DNA of 64,000 bases from Sparassis latifolia (Eukaryota > Basidiomycota > Agaricomycetes > Polyporales > Sparassidaceae): NCBI GenBank assembly GCA_018466975.1, contig CM031558.1, positions 2,294,001 through 2,358,000 on the forward strand, in the 5' to 3' direction. Position numbers and translations under genes: made by a program. Shown piece by piece: positions 61,806-64,000 of the stretch. The number at the start of each line of letters is the position of its first letter. Positions within the stretch are counted from its first letter, which is position 1. Under the pieces are notes generated by a model. It did no database searches, was not told the origin of the DNA, and was given only the letters and a program-made list of their open reading frames with translations.

Positions 61806-63329
61806 CGCAAACAAAGGAATAGCTATCTGGCTACCTACTCGTGCCAGAGAACCCGTTAATGCTCGCCATTACATCAATGACCTGCCCTTGGACGTACTTA
61901 TCGCCATATTCAAGATGGTATATTTCAATGTTCACAAGATTGGCAACTATGCTGCAAGATATTTAGAGGATGATGAAGGACACGGCCACCTCGAATATCT
62001 CGAGGAAGGCCTGCCTACGAATGGCGCGAAGACAAGGATCTCTTCTCCCCGTCGCTCTTTCCAGAAGCGATCATCGCTGTATGCCGCCTGTAGAGAGAAG
62101 CGATAAGTTGTGTATCCCTCTTTTGGACTCGCCTTGTTATTGTCATTGGTTCACATCCCACACCTCTATGCAAGGTCAGTTCTTATCTCACCTTGTCGCG
62201 AACACCGCCTATCGACATGTACATCGTTCGTCACCCCCAGAGCCTTAGCTCCATCGACATCTCGGAGAAATCTAGTGTAGCAGAGATCATGAAGCTGCTC
62301 CTCCCTCATATTGGGCGCTGGCGAAAGTTGCGCATCGTCGTCGACCATGCAGTTTCACTCCCTTGCCCCGGGTTGGATTTGTGTGGTAATGCAGCTACTC
62401 TAACAAGGCTTCAGCCGGAGTCTAAACTCGATCAGCCCGCACGAAGGAATACAATAGACCCCCTTGCTGAGAACTTCCAAACTCCTGCGTTGAATGAACT
62501 CATCACGAGCGGACACATTTTTCGGGATGCATATCTCTTATCTCCGAAGTCACTGGCGTCTATCACAACCCTGACCATCTCCCACTACATGGTCGACAGC
62601 AAGCCCTTCTTCATCCACCATCTCATGCACTGCCTGTACCGCCTACAGAATCTCACGAACCTTGAACTCATGTATCTTGACCTGGACTGCTCGTCGGAGG
62701 GGCGAGGGCTAGATGACGACCAACAGCTCGACATCGAGCGCATGCACTTCCAAGGAATGCATGTCTCCTCACTCTCCTCATTCTATCGTGCCGCGAATTA
62801 CCCCCGGTTTATTTATCTGACCTTCGTCTGGTGCGAACTCACGGAACCCATTGATATGGGCGGGTGCACGAAGCTGAACCTGCGCAATCTTTCTCCAGAC
62901 TCGGGTATTCGTATATTGCTGGAGGACTGGGATGGTGACAACACGCTGTTCGTCATTCAGTGCTCCAACTTCAATGGCCATGTCCTGCAACAGCTCTCTG
63001 AGGAAGTGAGCATTGGAGAGTGGCTATGTCCCAGAATGACATTCCTGGTCGTAGCATACTCCACCTCGTTCACCAGTGAGAATCTCCAGAGAATGGTGCA
63101 GGCGCACCGAGAGGAGCACGCCAAGTCTGGTTTCGCCGATTGGGACGACCTCGACAATACAATTCCTTCTATTGAAAGCCTTTTGGTGTTCCGCTGTAGC
63201 GACCTCGCGAGCAAAGACAAAGCGTGGTTCGACAACAATGTCCAGTATGTGTCGTGGGATGAGTGGTGGGGGGGTATGAATATAGGTGCTTTCATGGCAG
63301 GAAATGCTGATGATTTCGAAAGTCAATGA
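61806..63329 (+). pseudogene. F-box paralogue with frameshift and stop
   Basis: Parallel to the intact gene at 48805-50355 along nearly its whole length (NKGIAIWLPTRA, INDLPLDVLIAIFKMVYF, LASITTLTISH, CKLNLRNLSPDSGI-like text, VSWDEWWGG). Lesions: the ATG equivalent is missing near 61800, one base is lost near 62021 (LPTN/WRED), and the Trp codon of PLWREA is TAG at 62091-62093. The longest remaining frame is 62193-63329 (378 codons). The copia insertion lies about 100 bp upstream, so it did not cut the coding part. Confidence 0.8.
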
Positions 63330-63444
63330 ACTATGGGGTACACACTTACTTCGGAGAACGTATGTATGTCCACAGTAATGCGTTTGCAAATTCATCGCCG
63401 CCCATTCAACTGATGCCTACATGCGGGAAGATGGAAAATAGGGG

Positions 63445-64000
63445 TAGTCAGAGTTGACGATTCTGTGAACGATTCTGGTGGCGATTCTGAGTCGATTTCG
63501 GTGAACTGAATCGTGTGAAAATCCTATCAATTTTGACCACCCCAATTCCTCGCAGGTGTTTCTCGCGATTTTGTGCTGATCCCGGCGAGGATTTTGCTGT
63601 GCTGTACTGTCGAGGAAATAGACAGACATAGCTTCTTTATTAAGGGGTGCAACAAGCTATCACCCTATGCTGTTAATATGAGTGAACAGTAAGGAAGGCG
63701 TGGAACCTCTGAATCAGAAAGTACCGAGAATTATGTGGAAAATTATCGAAAATAAGGTCACAGCCCATATATTATCACTAGAGCACGAATCTATTATGGA
63801 TTCTATGGAGGATAAGTAGTTGTTTCTAATGATTACAAATTTTGTAGTAGTAGATACAAAGGAACAAGAATCGAGGTGCGAGAATCGGCGATTCTGAGGT
63901 AGAAGCGCCTCCAGAGGCGATTCGACGATTCGACGCGATTCACGTCCGATTCTGATTCTGAGTCGATTCTGGATGCAAAATCGTCGTCAGAATCGGTGCT
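63445..64000. repeat. GATTC-rich repeat region
   Basis: CGATTCTG/GATTCGAC words cluster at 63450-63515 and 63860-64000 (for example GATTCGACGATTCGACGCGATTC), with an AT-rich, gene-free segment between. The pattern suggests the subterminal repeats of a transposon running off the window, or a simple satellite. Confidence 0.5.

Overview
This 64 kb window reads as chromosomal DNA of a filamentous basidiomycete, most likely an agaricomycete and possibly a polypore. The host genes carry many very short introns (about 49-71 bp, GT-AG, one GC-AG). Three families of LTR retrotransposons are present, including a chromodomain-bearing Ty3/gypsy element. The gene set (ALG12, an Adp1-type ABC transporter, COQ4, F-box proteins, small Thr-rich secreted proteins) is typical of mushroom-forming fungi. 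The species was not identified.

Layout. (1) 1-30 kb is a repeat-dominated, gene-poor block. A complete Ty3/gypsy chromovirus (190-8182, minus strand, 5-bp target duplication) sits inside a 48-bp minisatellite. It is followed by a 33-bp perfect hairpin, a 49-bp AT-rich minisatellite (about 10.03-11.12 kb) and a 153-bp tandem repeat (about 12.1-12.5 kb). A second, 12.8-kb Ty3/gypsy element (16358-29170, plus strand) lies inside an uncharacterised gene. The two halves of that gene (15300-16357 and 29171-29341, minus strand) rejoin in frame if the element and one 4-bp target copy are removed. A relic of a PIF1/Helitron-type helicase follows. (2) 30.9-50.4 kb is a compact, conserved gene block: ALG12 (minus), an Adp1-like EGF/ABCG transporter (plus, 20 exons), an unknown 217-aa gene (minus), an unknown multi-exon gene (plus), a PLP-homeostasis protein (minus), an UPF0014/FetB-like membrane protein (plus), an aromatic/2-aminoadipate-type aminotransferase (plus), COQ4 (minus) and an intact F-box protein (plus). 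(3) 50.4-64 kb is accessory: two small secreted Thr-rich proteins plus a decayed third copy, an unknown possibly broken gene, an intact Ty1/copia element (56377-61696, minus) with a 5-bp target duplication, a frameshifted F-box paralogue and GATTC-rich repeats.

The host genes are ordinary housekeeping functions: N-glycan assembly in the ER, ubiquinone synthesis in mitochondria, amino-acid transamination, PLP homeostasis and membrane transport. I see no pathway-level cluster. The less expected signals are in the mobile and accessory parts. They are extra ORFs between pol and the 3' LTR in both Ty3/gypsy elements, a UUU-UGA +1 frameshift candidate at the gag-pol junction of the first, near-identical LTRs around badly decayed coding DNA in the second, and the small family of Thr-rich secreted proteins. 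Exon models were worked out by eye from splice sites, reading phase and family resemblance. Totals divide by three for every model given, but no alignment or database search was run.
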